Source of the DNA: Babylonia areolata
Taxonomy: Eukaryota > Mollusca > Gastropoda > Neogastropoda > Buccinidae
DNA: 64,000 nt
Assembly (NCBI RefSeq): GCF_041734735.1
Contig: NC_134879.1
Coordinates: 7,219,810-7,283,809, forward strand
Reading direction: 5' to 3'
The notes beneath the pieces were generated by a model, which saw only the letters and a program-made list of their open reading frames with translations, had not been told where the DNA came from and ran no database searches. This document shows, in pieces, positions 22,471-35,749 of the stretch. Within the stretch, counting starts at the first letter, position 1. Each line of letters starts with the position of its first letter. Made by a program: the position numbers and the translations under genes.

Positions 22471-25400
22471 AGGCATCCTTCAGTCTCGGAAGACTATGGA
22501 GTTGCGCTCTGGGTGTTTATTCTGGTGCAGCGTCGGGTGTGGCTGGCCAGTCCGACGCGGGAATGACAGTCCCTGTGGCAGAGGGCACAGATGAAGTCTG
22601 ACGCTGGTCTGTCTGCCTGGGCTGCAGCCTTTCTTCTCATTTTCTTTTCCTCGTGCTGCTGAGCGAGTGTCTTTTTGAACTTGGAAAGATCTTTCTGCAC
22701 AGTCTGTCTCCAGGCTGACCGTTCGAGGACTGTTGTTTCCCAGTTGTTCTGGTCGATGTTCAATGCTTTTAGGTCCCTCTTGCACATGTCTTTGAATCGC
22801 AGCTGAGGTCTGCCTGTGGGACGTTTTCCCTGCACAAGTTCTCCGTAGAGGAGGTCTTTTGGGATCCGTCCGTCGTCCATGAGCACGACATGGCTGAGCC
22901 AGCGCATACGTCTCTGTTTCAGCAGCGTGTACATGCTGGTGCATCCAGTTCTTTCCAGGACAGTGTTGTTTGGGACCTTGTCCTGCCAGGTGATGTTCAG
23001 AATGCGTCGGAGGCTATGCATGTTAAAAGCATTGAGCTTTCGCTCTTGTCGGGCACGCAAAGTCCAGGACTCGCTGCCATATAGGAGGGTGCTCACGACG
23101 CAGGCTCTGTAGATCTCGATCTTTGTGTGCTCAGTCAGCTTGTTGTTGTTCCATGCTTTCTTTGTCAGTCTGGTCATGGTGGTAGCTGCTTTGCCGATGC
23201 GCCTGTTGAGCTCTGCGTCAAGTGAGAGGGTGTTTGAGATAGTTGAGCCCAGATAAACGAAGTCGTGGACGACATCCAGTTCATGGTCATTGATGCTGAT
23301 GGCTGGGGAAGAGTCAACATCTTCTCCCATGACCTGTGTTTTCTTCAAGCTAATGGTAAGCCCGAAGTCTTGGCAGGCATCGCTTTGGCAAGTCATGAGT
23401 TGCTGTAGGTCCTCGGCTGAGTGGGCGGTTACTGCCGCGTCGTCTGCAAAGAGGAAGTCACGCAGGCACCTCAGCTGGACTTTAGTCTTGGCTTTTAGTC
23501 TGGAGAGGTTGAAGAGCTTTCCATCTGTCTTGATTAGGAGGTAGATACCTTCAGCTGCAGGACCAAATTCGTGTTTCAGCATCACAGCAAAGAAGATTCC
23601 AAACAGGGTGGGAGCCAGGACGCAGCCCTGTTTCACTCCACTCCGTATGTTGAAGGCAGCTGATTTTGAGCCGTCAAAGACGACGGTGCCTTTCATGTCT
23701 TCGTGGAAGGATCTGATGATTCTGAGAAGTTTGGGTGGACATCCGATCTTGGGAAGGATCTTGAAGAGGCCATCCCTACTGTCCAGATCGAAAGCCTTTG
23801 TGAGGTCTATGAAGGCAACGAAGAGTGGCTGCCTTTGCTCCCTACATTTCTCCTGAAGTTGTTTGAGGGAGAAGATCATGTCTATAGTGGATCTGTTGGC
23901 ACGGAAACCGCACTGCGATTCAGGGTAGACTTGCTCTGCAAGTACTTGGAGCCTCTTCAGTACTACTCATGCAAAGACTTTTCCAACGATGCTGAGGAGG
24001 GATATGCCGCGATAATTATTGCAATCGCTTCTGTCACCTTTGTTTTTGTACAGTATGACGACGTTAGCATCCCTCATGTCTTGTGGTACTTCGCATTCAC
24101 TCCAACAGAGGCAGAGGATTTCATGCAACTCGGTGATGAGTGTCTCTTTGCAGCACTTCAGTACTTCGGCGGGAATACCGTCTTTCCTTGGTGCCTTGCC
24201 AGAGGCAAGAGAGTCCAGGGCTTCGCTAAGTTCATCTATGGTTGGTTCTCTGTCAAGCTCTTCCAACTCGGGTGGGCACTCTATGGCATTCAGGGCATCT
24301 TCTGTGACTACATTTTCCCTTGTATATAACTCAGTGTAGTGTTCTACCCAGCGCTCCATCTGTTGTTCTCTGTCTTGAATCACCTACCCTGTAACTGATT
24401 TCAAAGGAGCAGTTTTCTTTTGCGTTGGGCCCAATGCCTGCTTGATGCCGTCATACATCGCCTTGATGTTGCCTGTGGACATGGCGCGTTGTACTCAGCA
24501 TCTCTGAAGTGTTCCCATCGGTCTTGGGCATTTGCAGTGGACGGGCCAGGGAGAGAATCCTCCAACACACGTGCAAACTCCTCCACTTTTCTTTGATCGC
24601 ATGTTTTGCTGGTGTCGATGCAAGGTCGGCCCTCCTTTCTCGTACGGTGCAGTCTCTTCGCGCAGAGCTTCACACTGCTGCACACCAAAGAGTGGTCAGT
24701 GTCATAATCGGTGCTCTGGTAGCTGCGAGTGATCTTGATGCTGGAAAGTTTGACACGTCTGGTGAGGATCAGGTCGAGCTGATGCCAGTGTTTGGATCGC
24801 GGGTGTCTCCAGGAGACTCGATGCTGAGGCTTCGTGTTGAAGAAGGTGTTACTGATGCACAACCCATGATGACAACAGAGCTCTAGCAGGCGCTGGCCAT
24901 TCTCGTTCATTTTCCCAGTGCCGAACTGACCCAAGCAGGTGGGCCAGGAGTTGTGATCGACACCTACTCTGGCGTTGAAATCGCCGGCGTTGAACAGTAG
25001 TTCTCTGTCAGGAATTCCCCTTATAGCAGCACTGAGGTCGTCATAAAACTTGTCTTTTGCTTCTGCTGTGGATGCCAAAGCTGGTGCGTAGGCACTGATT
25101 AGACTGACTGGTCCTGAGGATGTTTGGAGTCGGAGAGACAGGGTTCGCTCTGTTCCTTCTGCTGGTGGGGTTATGGACCCCAATAATCTGTTTCTAACTG
25201 CGAATCCCACGCCGTGTTCTCTGACCTCGTCTGATGGTTTGCCCTGCAAGAACAGGGTGAAGTCTCTCTCCCTCACAGATCCTGTTTCTGGGAGCCTGGT
25301 TTCTTGAAGGGCGACGATGCCCATCTGCAGTCTGCTCAGTTCTCTCTATCGATGACGGCTGTCTTGCGAGCATCATTTACATCCTGCACGTCGTCAGAAA

Positions 25401-26301
25401 AGCCTGGTGTCATTGTCCTTACGTTCCACGTGCTCAATTTCAGGGCGGGAGTTTTCATTTTTCTGTTGCCTGGTGCACAGTTGTCGATCCGCTTGTCGGT
25501 TTTCATCCTAAACCCCATGCACCCAGTGAGGCTAACGGCCCCTGGCGGGGCAGCACCTTACTGGCTGGGGACAGCCCAGCTTAAGGCGGGCGGTAGCTGC
25601 CCAGTGAGATGCGATGACCTCTCCCACCGTCGGAAGCAGCCCCTGGCGTCTAACTCTACGCCAATTGAGTATGCAGACTTATAACCGGTAAACTGCTACT
25701 TCCCGTGTTTTGTCGACGCTGCAAAGCGAAGCTAAAGTGACCTCTCCAGAGCGCAAAGCCTGGGTAAGTAAGTATGGAGGGCAAGCTGTTACCCATGCAG
25801 CAGACACCCCCTCTCCACGTCTCTGGAATGGTCCATTGGAAAGGCAAGCGCCGATACACATGGTTCCAGTGCCGTCGCAGGAGTTGCCAGAATGTTGCTG
25901 TATACAGCCTCGGGCTGCCTTGGGGACTCCGGCTCCGGATTTTTCCTCAGGGTTGACTCCCGAAGCTTTTCCTATGAGTGGGTATGGCCGCAAGGCAGCG
26001 GAAGTTTGAAATCAGAGTTTTCCTTCTCTTAGATGAGCTGTCTTCCCAGACTGATGAGCCTCATATACCCAAAGCACTGGTTTTCAGGCGCCAGGTAACC
26101 CGCCTTCGCCCCTTCTCCTATCAGTAGTAGCAGTTCCGCCGGGCTTACATCTAAACCACACGAGCAGTCCAGGAGCAGGACTTAGTTGTCAGAGGCTGTT
26201 GGAGACGTGCGCCGTGAGGGGCATTTTATAGACAATGGGAGCTTCTCCCCATTGCCACCTCTCGGCTGTGACAACCTTGGAACCATTGCACAGTGTACCC
26301 T
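22471..26301 (-). mobile_element. LINE-B: zinc-finger-tailed LINE inserted in the array
   Basis: A 3,831-bp minus-strand LINE flanked by CATGT (22,466-22,470 and 26,302-26,306), with array sequence outside both ends. The order on the minus strand is a ~780-bp leader (26,301-25,519), endonuclease, RT, a C-terminal zinc-finger-like motif and a short 3' UTR. It is related to LINE-A in domain plan but clearly a different family. The length fits a full element with about three coding lesions. Confidence 0.88.
22494..25518 (-). pseudogene. LINE-B coding region, lightly broken
   Basis: Endonuclease starts at the ATG at 25,518 with STWNVRTM. The frame breaks near 25,345, then continues with LQETRLP, SAYAP, AGDFNARVG, QLDLIL and DTDHSLV (25,324-24,401). 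A second frame change lies near 24,400. RT: GKAPRKDGIPAEVL, NYRGISLLSIVGKVFA (then an in-frame TGA at 23,967-23,969 where relatives have R), FVAFIDLTKAFDL, GVKQGCVLAPTLFG, FADDAAVTA (catalytic DD) and FVYLGSTIS. The C-terminus has YGELVQGKRPTGRPQLRFKD and a finger-like CALCHRDCHSRVGLASHTRRC, a C2HC variant of the LINE-A finger. The last 461 codons (23,879-22,494) are fully open. Confidence 0.85.
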
Positions 26302-29300
26302 CATGTCAGTACTAACAGTACAGGTGAGTATAGTGATGTCAAGACTAAGACTACATGTGTGTATAGTGATGTCAGGACTAACACTACAGGTGTGTGCCAT
26401 GATCTCAGGATTAACACTTCAGGTGTGTACAGTGATCTCAGACCTAACACTATAGGTGTGTGCACTGATTTCAAGACTAACACTACAGGTGTGTACAGTG
26501 ATGTCAGTACTAACACTACAGGTGTGTACAGTGATCTCAGGACTAACATTACAGGTGTGTGCACTGATCTCAGGACTAAAACTACAGGTCAGTACAATGA
26601 TCTCAGGACTAACACTACAGGTGTATGCAATGATCTCAGGACTAACACTACAGGTGTTTACAGTGATCTCAAGACTAACACTACAAGTGTGTGTCGTGAT
26701 CTCAGGACAAAAAACTACAGGTGTGTACAGTGATGTCAGGACTAACACTACAGGTGTGTGTCGTGATCACATGACTAACACTACAGGTGTGTGTCGTGAT
26801 CTCAGAACTAACACAACAGGTGTTTTCAGTGATGTCAGGACTAACACTACAGGTGTGTATAGTGATGTGAAGACTAACACTACAAGTGTGTGTCTTGATC
26901 TCAGGACTAAAACTACAGGTGTGTACAGTGATGTCAGGACTAACACTACAGTGTCTATCGTGATATCAGGACTAAGACTACAGGTATGTGTCATGATCTC
27001 GGGACTAACACTACAGGTGTTTTCAGAGATGTCAGGACTAACACTACAGGTGTGTATAGTTATGTCAGGACTAACACTACAGGTGTGTGCCGCGATCTCA
27101 GGACTAACACTACAGGCGTTTTCAGTGATGTCAGAACTAATACTACAGGTGTGTACAGTGATCTCAAGACTAACAATACAGGTGTGTTCAGTGATCTCAG
27201 GACTAACACTACAGGTGTGTGAAGTGATCGCAGGACTAACACTACAGGTGTGTACAGTGATGTCAGTACTAACAGTACAGGTCTTTGCAATGTACGGTGA
27301 TCTCAGAACTAACACTATAGGTGAGTACATTGATGTCAGGACTAACACTACATGTGTGTATAGTGATATCAGGACTACTAACACTACAGGTGTATGCCAT
27401 GATCTCAGGATTAACACTACAGGTGTGTCCAATGATGTTAGGACTAACACTGCAGGTATGTACCGTGATCTCATGACTAACATTACAGGTGTGTGTCGTC
27501 ATTTCAGGACTAACACTACAGGTGAGTACAGTGCTGTCAGGAATAACACTGCAGGTGTGTGTCTTGATCTAAGGGCTAACACTACAGGTGTGTACAGTGA
27601 TGTCAGGAATAACGCTACAGGTGTGTACAGTGATGTGAGGACTAACCCTACAGATTTGTACAATGATCTCAGGACTAACAATACAGTTGTGTGCCATGAT
27701 CTCATGACCAGTACTACTGATGTCTACAGTGATGTCAGTTCTAGCACCCCAGGTCTATACAGTGATCTGAGGACTAACACCACACCCATGTACAGTGAAC
27801 TGAGGACTAACACTACAGGTGTGTACAGTGATCTCAGAACTAACACCATATGTTTGTAAAGTCAAGGCTAACACTACAGGTGTGTACAGTGATATCAGAA
27901 CTAACGCTACAGGTGTGTGACATGATCTCATGACTAACACTGCAGGTGTGTGCCGTGATCTCACGACTAACACTACAGGTGTGTACAGTGATTTCAGGAC
28001 TAGCACTCCAGGCCTGTACAGTGATCTGAGGATTAACACTAAACGTATGTACAGTCATCTCAGAACTAACGCTGTAGGTTGGTACAGTGATGTGAAGGCT
28101 AACACTACAGGAGTGTACAGAGATGTCAGTACTAACACTACAGGTGTGTGCCGTGATCTCAGAACTAACACGACCGGTGTGTAAAGTAATGCCAGGACTA
28201 ACACTTCAGGTGTATACAGTGATCTCAGGAATAACACTACAGGTGTGTATAGTGATCTCAGGACTAACACTTCCGGTATATACAGTGATGTCAGGACTAA
28301 CACTACAGGTGTGTACAGTGACGTCAGGACTAACACTACAGATGTGTACAGTGATCTCAGGACTAACACTACAGGTGTGTACAGTGATATCAGGACTAAC
28401 ACTACAGGTGTGTACAGTGATATCAGGACTAACACTACAGATGTGTACAGTGACATCAGGACTAACACTACAGGTGTTTATAGTGATCTCAGGACTAACA
28501 TTACAGGTGTGTACAGTGATGTCAGGACTAACACTACAGATGTGTACAGTGATCTCAGGACTAACACTACAGGTGTGTACAGTGATATCAGGACTAACAC
28601 TACAGGTGTGTACAGTGATATCAGGACTAACACTACAGATGTGTACAGTGACATCAGGACTAACACTACAGGTGTTTATAGTGATCTCAGGACTAACATT
28701 ACAGGTGTGTACAGTGATGTCAGGACTAACACTACAGATGTGTACAGTGATCTCAAGACTAACACTACAGGTGTGTGCAATGATCTCAGGACTAACACTA
28801 CAGGTGTGTGTGTAGTGATCTCAGGAATAACACTACAGGTGTATACAGTGATGTCAGGACTAACACTACAGGTGTGTACAGTGATGTCATTGCTAACAGT
28901 ACACGTATGCACAGTGATCTCGGGACTAACACTACTTGTGTGTACATTGATCTCAGAACTAACACTATAGGTGTGTACAGTGATGTCAAGGCTAACACTA
29001 TAGGTGTGTACAGTGACGTCATTACTAACACTACAAGTGTGTGTCGTGATCTCAGGACTAACACTACAGGTGTGTGCCGTGATCTCAGGAATAAAACTAC
29101 ATATGTGTATAGTGATGTCAGGACTAACACTACAGGCGTGTGCCATGATCTCAGGATTAACACTACAGGTGTGTGCCGTGATCTCAGGACTAACACCACC
29201 GCTGTGTACAGTGATGTCAGGACTAACACTACAGGTGTGTACAGTGATCTCAGGACTAACATTACAGGTGTGTATAGTGATCTCAGGACTAACACTACCG

Positions 29301-32300
29301 GTATGTACAGTGATGTCAGGGCTAACACTACAGATGTGTACAGTGATCTCAAGACTAACACAACAGGTGTGTGCAGTGATCTCAGGACTAACACTACAGG
29401 TGTGTGTAGTGATCTCAGAAGTAACACTACAGGTGTTTACAGTGATGTCAGGATTAACACAACAGGTGTGTACAGTGATATGATGTCAAGGCTAATACTA
29501 TAGTGATGTCAGTACTTACACTACAAGTGTGTATCGTGATCTCAGAACTAACACTACAGGCGTGTGCCAGGATCTCAGGACTAACACTACATGTGCGTAT
29601 AGTGATGTCAGGACTAACACTACAAGTGTGTGCCATGATCTCAGGATTAACACTACAGGTGTTCACAGTTATCTGAGGATTAACACTATAGGTGTGTGCA
29701 ATTATGTCAGGAATAAAACTACAGGTGTGTGCAGTGATCTCATGAATAACATTACAGGTGTATGTCCTGATTTCAGGACTAACACTACAGGTGTGTCCAG
29801 TACTATCGTGACTAACACTACAGGTGTGTCCAGTACCATCATGACTAACACTACAGGTGTGTGTATTAATCTCAGGACTAACACTACAGGTATGTACGGT
29901 GATATCAGGAAGAACGCTACATGTGTACAGTGATGTGAGGACGAACACTACAAGTGTGTGCACTGATGTCAAGGCTAACACTACAGGTGTTTACAATGTA
30001 CAGGACTAACAATACAGATGTGTACAATGATCTGAGGACTAACACTACATGTGTGTAGAGTGATATCAGAACTAACACTATAGGTGTATACAGTGATGTC
30101 AGGACTAGCACTACAGGTGTGCACAGTGATGTGAGGACTAGCACTCCAGGTCTGTAGAATGATCTGAGGACTAACACTACACGTATGTTCAGTGATCTCA
30201 GGACTAACGCTACAGGTGTGTACAGTGATCTCAGGACTAAAAATACAGGTATGTACAGTGATGTGAGGACTAACCCTACAGGTGTGTCCAGTGATGTTAG
30301 GACTAACACTACAGGTGTTTACAGTGATATCAGGACTAACACTTCAGATTTATACAATGATCTCAGGACTAATAATACAGGTGTGTGCCATGATCTCATG
30401 ACCAGTACTACTGATGTGAACAGTGATGTCAGATCTAGCACCCCAGGTCCGTACAGTGATCTGAGGACTAACACCACACGCATGTACAGTGATCTGAGGA
30501 CTAACACTACAGGTGTGTACAGTGATCTCAGAACTAACACTATAGGTTTCTAAAGTGATGTCAAGGCTAACACTACAGGTGTGTACAGTGATGTCAGGAC
30601 TAACACTACAGATGTGTGCCATGATCTCCTAACTAACACTACAGGCCTGTACAGTGATCTGAGGATTAACACTACACGTATGTCCAGTGATCTCAGAACT
30701 AACACTGTAGGTTGATACAGTGATATCAAGGCTAACACTATAGGTGTGTACAGAGCTGTCAGTACTAACACTACAGATGTGCACAGTGATCTCAAGACTA
30801 ACACTACAGGTGTGTGCAGTGATCTCAGGACTAACACTACAGGTGTGTGTAGTGATCCCAGGAGTAACACTACAGGTGTTTACAGTTTTGTCAGCACTAA
30901 CACTACAGATGTGTAAAGTTATACCAGTACTAATAGTACACGTATGTACAGTGATGTCAGGACTAACAGTACATGTGTGTACAGTGATCTCTGAACTAAC
31001 CTATAGGTGTGTACACTGATGTCAAGGCTAACACTATAGGTGTGTACAGTGATGTCAGTACTAACACTACAAATGTGTGTCGTGATCTCAGGACTAACAC
31101 TACAGGCGTGTGCATGATCACAGGACTAACACTACATTTCTGTATAGTGATGTCAGGACTAACACTATAAGTGTGTGCCATGATCTCAGGATTAACACTA
31201 CAGGTGTGTAATTATGTCAGGACTAACACTACAGGTGTGTCCAGTACTATCAGGACTAACACTGCAGGTGTGTGTCTTGATCTCAGGACTAACACAACAG
31301 GTGTGTACAGTGATATCAGGAATAACGCTACTGGTGTGTACAGTGATGTGAGGACTAACACAAGTGTGTCCACTGATGTCAAGGCTAACACTATAGGTGT
31401 TTACAGTGATATGAGGACTAACAATACATGTGTGTAGAGTGATCTCAGAACTAACACTATAGGTGTGTACAGTGATGTCAAGGCTAACGCTACAGGTGTG
31501 TGCCATGATCTCAGGTCTAACACTACAGGTGTGTGCCGTGATCACAGGACTAACACTACAGGTGTATACAGTGATGTCAAGACTAGCACTCCAGGCCTGT
31601 ACAGTGATCTGAGGAGTAACACTACAGGTGTTTATAGTGATCTCAGGACTAACACTACAGGTGTATCGTGATCTCCGAACTAACACTACAGGTGTGTGTC
31701 GTGATCTCAGAACTAACACTACCGTGTGTACAGTGACCTCAAGTCTAACACTACAGGTGTGTACAGTGATATCAGGACTAACACTACAGGTGTGTACAGT
31801 GATCTCAGGACTAACACTACGGGTGTTTACAGTGATGTCAAGACTAACACTACAGGTGTGTACAGTGACCTCAAGTCTAACACTACAGGTGTTTACAGTG
31901 ATGTCAAGACTAACACTACAGATGTGTACGGTGATCTCAGGACTAACACTAAAGGTGTGTATAGTGATCACAAGAGTAACACAATATGTGTGTACAGTGA
32001 TATCAGGAGTAACACTACAGGTGTGTGTAGTGATCTCAGGACTAACAGTACATGTGTGTACAGTGATCTCAGAACTAACACTATAGGTGTGTACAGTGAT
32101 GTCAAGGCTAACACTATAGGTGTGTACAGTGATGTCAGTACTAACAGTACAAGTGTGTGTCCTGATCTCAGGACTAACACTACAGGCGTGTGCCATGATC
32201 TCAGGACTAACACTACATGTGTTTAAAGTGATCTCAGGATTCACACTACAGGTGTGTGCAATTATGTCAGGACTAACACTACAGGTGTGTAAAGTGATCT

Positions 32301-34680
32301 CATGACTAAGATTACAGGTCTGTGTCGTGATTTCAGGACTAACACTACATGTGTGTACAGTACTATCAGGACTAATACTGCAGGTGTGTGTCTTGATCTC
32401 AGGACTAACACTACAGGTATGTACAGTGATATCAGGAATAGCGGTACAGGTGTGTACAGAGATGTGAGGACTTACACTACAAGTGCGTCGACTGATGTCT
32501 AGGCTAACACTACAGGTGTTTACACTGATATCAGTAGTAACAATACAGATGTGTACAATGATCTCAGGACTAACAATACATGTGTTTTAATTGATCTCAG
32601 AACTAACACTATAGGTGTGTACAGTGATGTCAAGGCTAACACAACAGGTGTGTACAGTGATGTCAGGACTAACACTACAGGTGTGTTCCGTGATCTCAGG
32701 TCTAACACTACAGGTGTGTGCTGTGATCAAAGGACTAAAACTACAGGTGTGTACAGTGATGTCAGGACTAGTACTCCAGGCCTGTATTGTGATCTGAGGA
32801 TTAACGCTACACGTATGTACAGTGATCTCAGAACTAACACTGTAGGTGTGTACAGTGATGTCAAGGCTAACACTACAGGTGTGTACAGTGATGTCATTAC
32901 TAACACTACAAGTGTGTGTCGTGATCTCAGAACTAACACTACAGGTTTTTACAGTGATGTCAAGACTAACACTGCAGATGTGTACAGTGATCTCAGGACT
33001 AACACTCCTGTTGCGTACAGTGATATCAGGACTAACACTACGGGTGTGTGTCGTGATCTCAGGACTAACACTACAGGTTTTTACAGTGATATCAAGACTA
33101 ACACTACAGATGTGTACAGTGATCTTAGAACTAACACTACAGATGTGTACAGTGATCTCAGGACTAACACTACAGGTGTGTACAGTGATGTCAGGACTAA
33201 CTCTCTAGGCTTGTACAGTGATGTGAGGACTAACACTGCACGTATGTACAGTGATCTGAGGACTAACACTTTAGGTGTGTACAGTGATGTCAAGGCTAAA
33301 ACTACAGGTATGCACAGTGATATCAGTATTAACACTACAGGTGTGTACAGTGATCTTAAGACTAACACTACAGGTGCGTATAGGGATCTCAGGACTAACA
33401 CTACAGGTGTGTACAGTGATGTCAGGACTAACACTACAGGTGTGTGCAGTGATGTCCGGACTAACACTACAGGTGTGTACAGTGATCTCAGGACTAACAC
33501 TACAGGTGTTTGTCGTGATCTCAGGACTAACACTACAGGTGTGTACAGTGATGTCAGGACTAACACTACATATGTGTACAGTGATCTCAAGACTAACACT
33601 ACAGGTCTGTACAGTGATCTCAGGACTAACACTACAGGTGTGTACAGTGATCTCAGGACTAACACTACAGGTGTGTACAGCGATGTCAGTACTAACACTA
33701 CAGGTGTGTACAGTGATCTCAGGACTAACACTACAGGTGTGTACAGTGATGCCAGGACTAACACTCGAGGCCTGTACAGTGATGTGAGGACTAACACTAC
33801 ACGTATGTACAGTGATCTGAGGACTAACACTATAGGTGTGTACAGTGATGTCAAGGCTAACACTACAGGTATGCACAGTGATATCAGTATTAACACTACA
33901 GGTGTGTACAGTGATCTCAGGACTAACACTACAGGTGTGTATAGTGATCTCAGGATTAACATACTGGTATGTACAGTGATGTCAGGACTAACACTGCAGG
34001 TGTGTAAAGTGATCTCAGGACTAACACTACAGGTGTGTGTCATGATCTCAGGACTAACACTACAGGTGTGTGCCATGATCTCAGGACTACCACTACAGGT
34101 GTGTACAGTGATGTCAAGATGAACACTACAGATGTGTACAGTGATCTCAGGACTAACACTACAGGTGTGTACAGTGATGTCAGGACTAACACTAAAGGTG
34201 TGTATAGTGATCACAAGAGTAACGCTACAGGTGTGTACAGTGATATCAGGACTAACACTACAGATGTGGACAGTGATCTCAGGACTAACACTACATGTGT
34301 GTACAGTGATGTCAGGACTAGTACTACAGGTGTGTACAGTTATCTCAGGACTAACACTACAGGTGTGTGTCATGATCTCAGAACTAACACTACCGTGTGT
34401 ACAGTGATCTCAGTGTAACAGGTGTGTACAGTGATGTCAGTACTAACACAACAGGTGTGTGCCATGATCTCAGGACTAACATTACCGGTGTGTGCCGTGT
34501 TCTCAGGAGAAACACTACAGGTGTGTAAAGTGATGTCAGTACTAACACTACAGATGTGTACAGTGTTGTCAGGACTAACACTACAGGTGTGTACACTGAT
34601 CTCAGGACTAACACTACAGGTGTGTGTCATGATCTCAGAACTAACACTACAGGTGTGTACAGAGATGTCAGGATGTCAGA
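26302..34680. repeat. 33-bp minisatellite array, segment 4
   Basis: The longest uninterrupted stretch, about 254 units in the same orientation. A CACTCCAGGCCTGTACAG marker followed by GATCTGAGGA and CACGTATGTACAG units recurs near 28.00, 31.59, 32.78 and 33.77 kb, with variant forms near 27.74, 30.14, 30.44, 30.65 and 33.21 kb. This indicates block amplification with a different marker from segment 2. The array ends at 34,680 against a short retroelement. Confidence 0.95.
28340..28735. repeat. Near-perfect 198-bp higher-order repeat (2 x 6 units)
   Basis: Six consecutive 33-bp units with the pattern CAGATG-type, GATCTC, GATATC, GATATC/CAGATG, GACATC and TTTATAG recur immediately. Positions 28,340-28,537 and 28,538-28,735 look identical or nearly so by eye. 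Each unit of the pair is closer to its counterpart 198 bp away than to its neighbour, which marks a very recent unequal exchange. Confidence 0.85.
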
Positions 34681-35060
34681 TTCATGGGGGACTGCTGTTG
34701 GACAGATGTGGTGGTGGTCTCCAATCTGTGGGAAACACTCACTCAGTCTGGCTCTGCGACTAAGCCATTATTGTCGTTAGTAGGGGGCTTAGTAGGTGGT
34801 GTTCTGGGTACATTAAATCAGAACAGGCACTAGCAAATACCACTGAAGTGATTCAGCAGCAGTGCAGGGTCTCCTCTGGTGTGTGGCCTCCTGGCGACCT
34901 AACACTGATGGTTTTCTGTGGACTGCCGGCACTAGGAGTGTGGTAGATGAGCCTGGGTCTGGCTGTGTATGGGAAACTTGGAATGAGCAGCGTGGGAGTA
35001 ATGCCACTGTAACAGTGCAGATGATGGGGCAATGCAAAAGAATTGTTTTAAAGACACAAC
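34679..35060 (+). mobile_element. Second copy of the short retroelement body
   Basis: Matches 20,228-20,600: CACTCACTCAGTCTGGCTC, GCCATTATTGTCGTTA, GGGGGCTTAGTAGGTGGTG, TGGCCTCCTGGCGACCTAAC and GGGAGTAATGCCACTG, then an A-rich tail. The tRNA-like head is missing. It lies exactly at the right edge of the 33-bp array. Confidence 0.8.
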
Positions 35061-35159
35061 AAACAACCAAATTAACATGCTTAAATGCAAATAAAAGCGT
35101 TAGACGAGACAGAGCAGAAATCCTGACAAGATAGCATCGACAGCCTGGCCAAAAGGAAT

Positions 35160-35460
35160 AAAACATTGCTTATTACCGTTAATGGCGTTTGATTGTCTAA
35201 AGCAATGCATCTTTTCACTGTGTCACCGTGAAATTTGGCCAAACAGAGTAAAACTAGTTTGCATCAGTTTGACATGGTACAGTATGAGAAAAAAGCAACT
35301 GATTTTGTCCATATTTTAAAACCAAATTTGGTGTCGACAGAATATTTCCAGAGTAATGAGTTTAACTTTAAGTTTGCCATAGACAAATGCAAGCACACAT
35401 GCATGCAAGTATACACAGACAACTGAAACACAGGGTTATAGACTCACATTATGTGTAAAT
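35160..35460 (-). mobile_element. Diverged fragment of the 1.6-kb element
   Basis: The reverse complement aligns with the start of the 1.6-kb element: GTGAGTCTATAACCCTGTGT corresponds to GTGAGTCTATGTTTTAACCC, followed by CAGTTGTCTGTGT, a CTCTGGAAATATTCTG block and GACACCAAATTTGG. It is more diverged than the two long copies and lacks the far end. Confidence 0.6.
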
Positions 35461-35749
35461 ACACATGTGAACAAAAAAACTCTAAGAAATACAGAACCAC
35501 TGGCATGTAAGCATACTCAAGTCATGACATTCACATTAAGACCCCTCATATTAGAATATGATCATAAATATGATTCTGAACCTCCAGATACAACCTGGTT
35601 AAGAAAGGAGAAAAAGATTGCAAAGAGAAGAAATATTGGTGCATTTTCAACAGTGAAAAACATGCAGAGTGGTGAATTCTTGTGCAACATACAATAGTAC
35701 ATGTAGATGTATTGCTCTTCATTTCTGCTGCTGTAAAGAGAAAAAAAAG

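Noticed and set aside
12257-34680. CRISPR-like regular repeats
   Set aside because: Units are contiguous tandem copies with no unique spacers, in a eukaryotic context with no cas genes.
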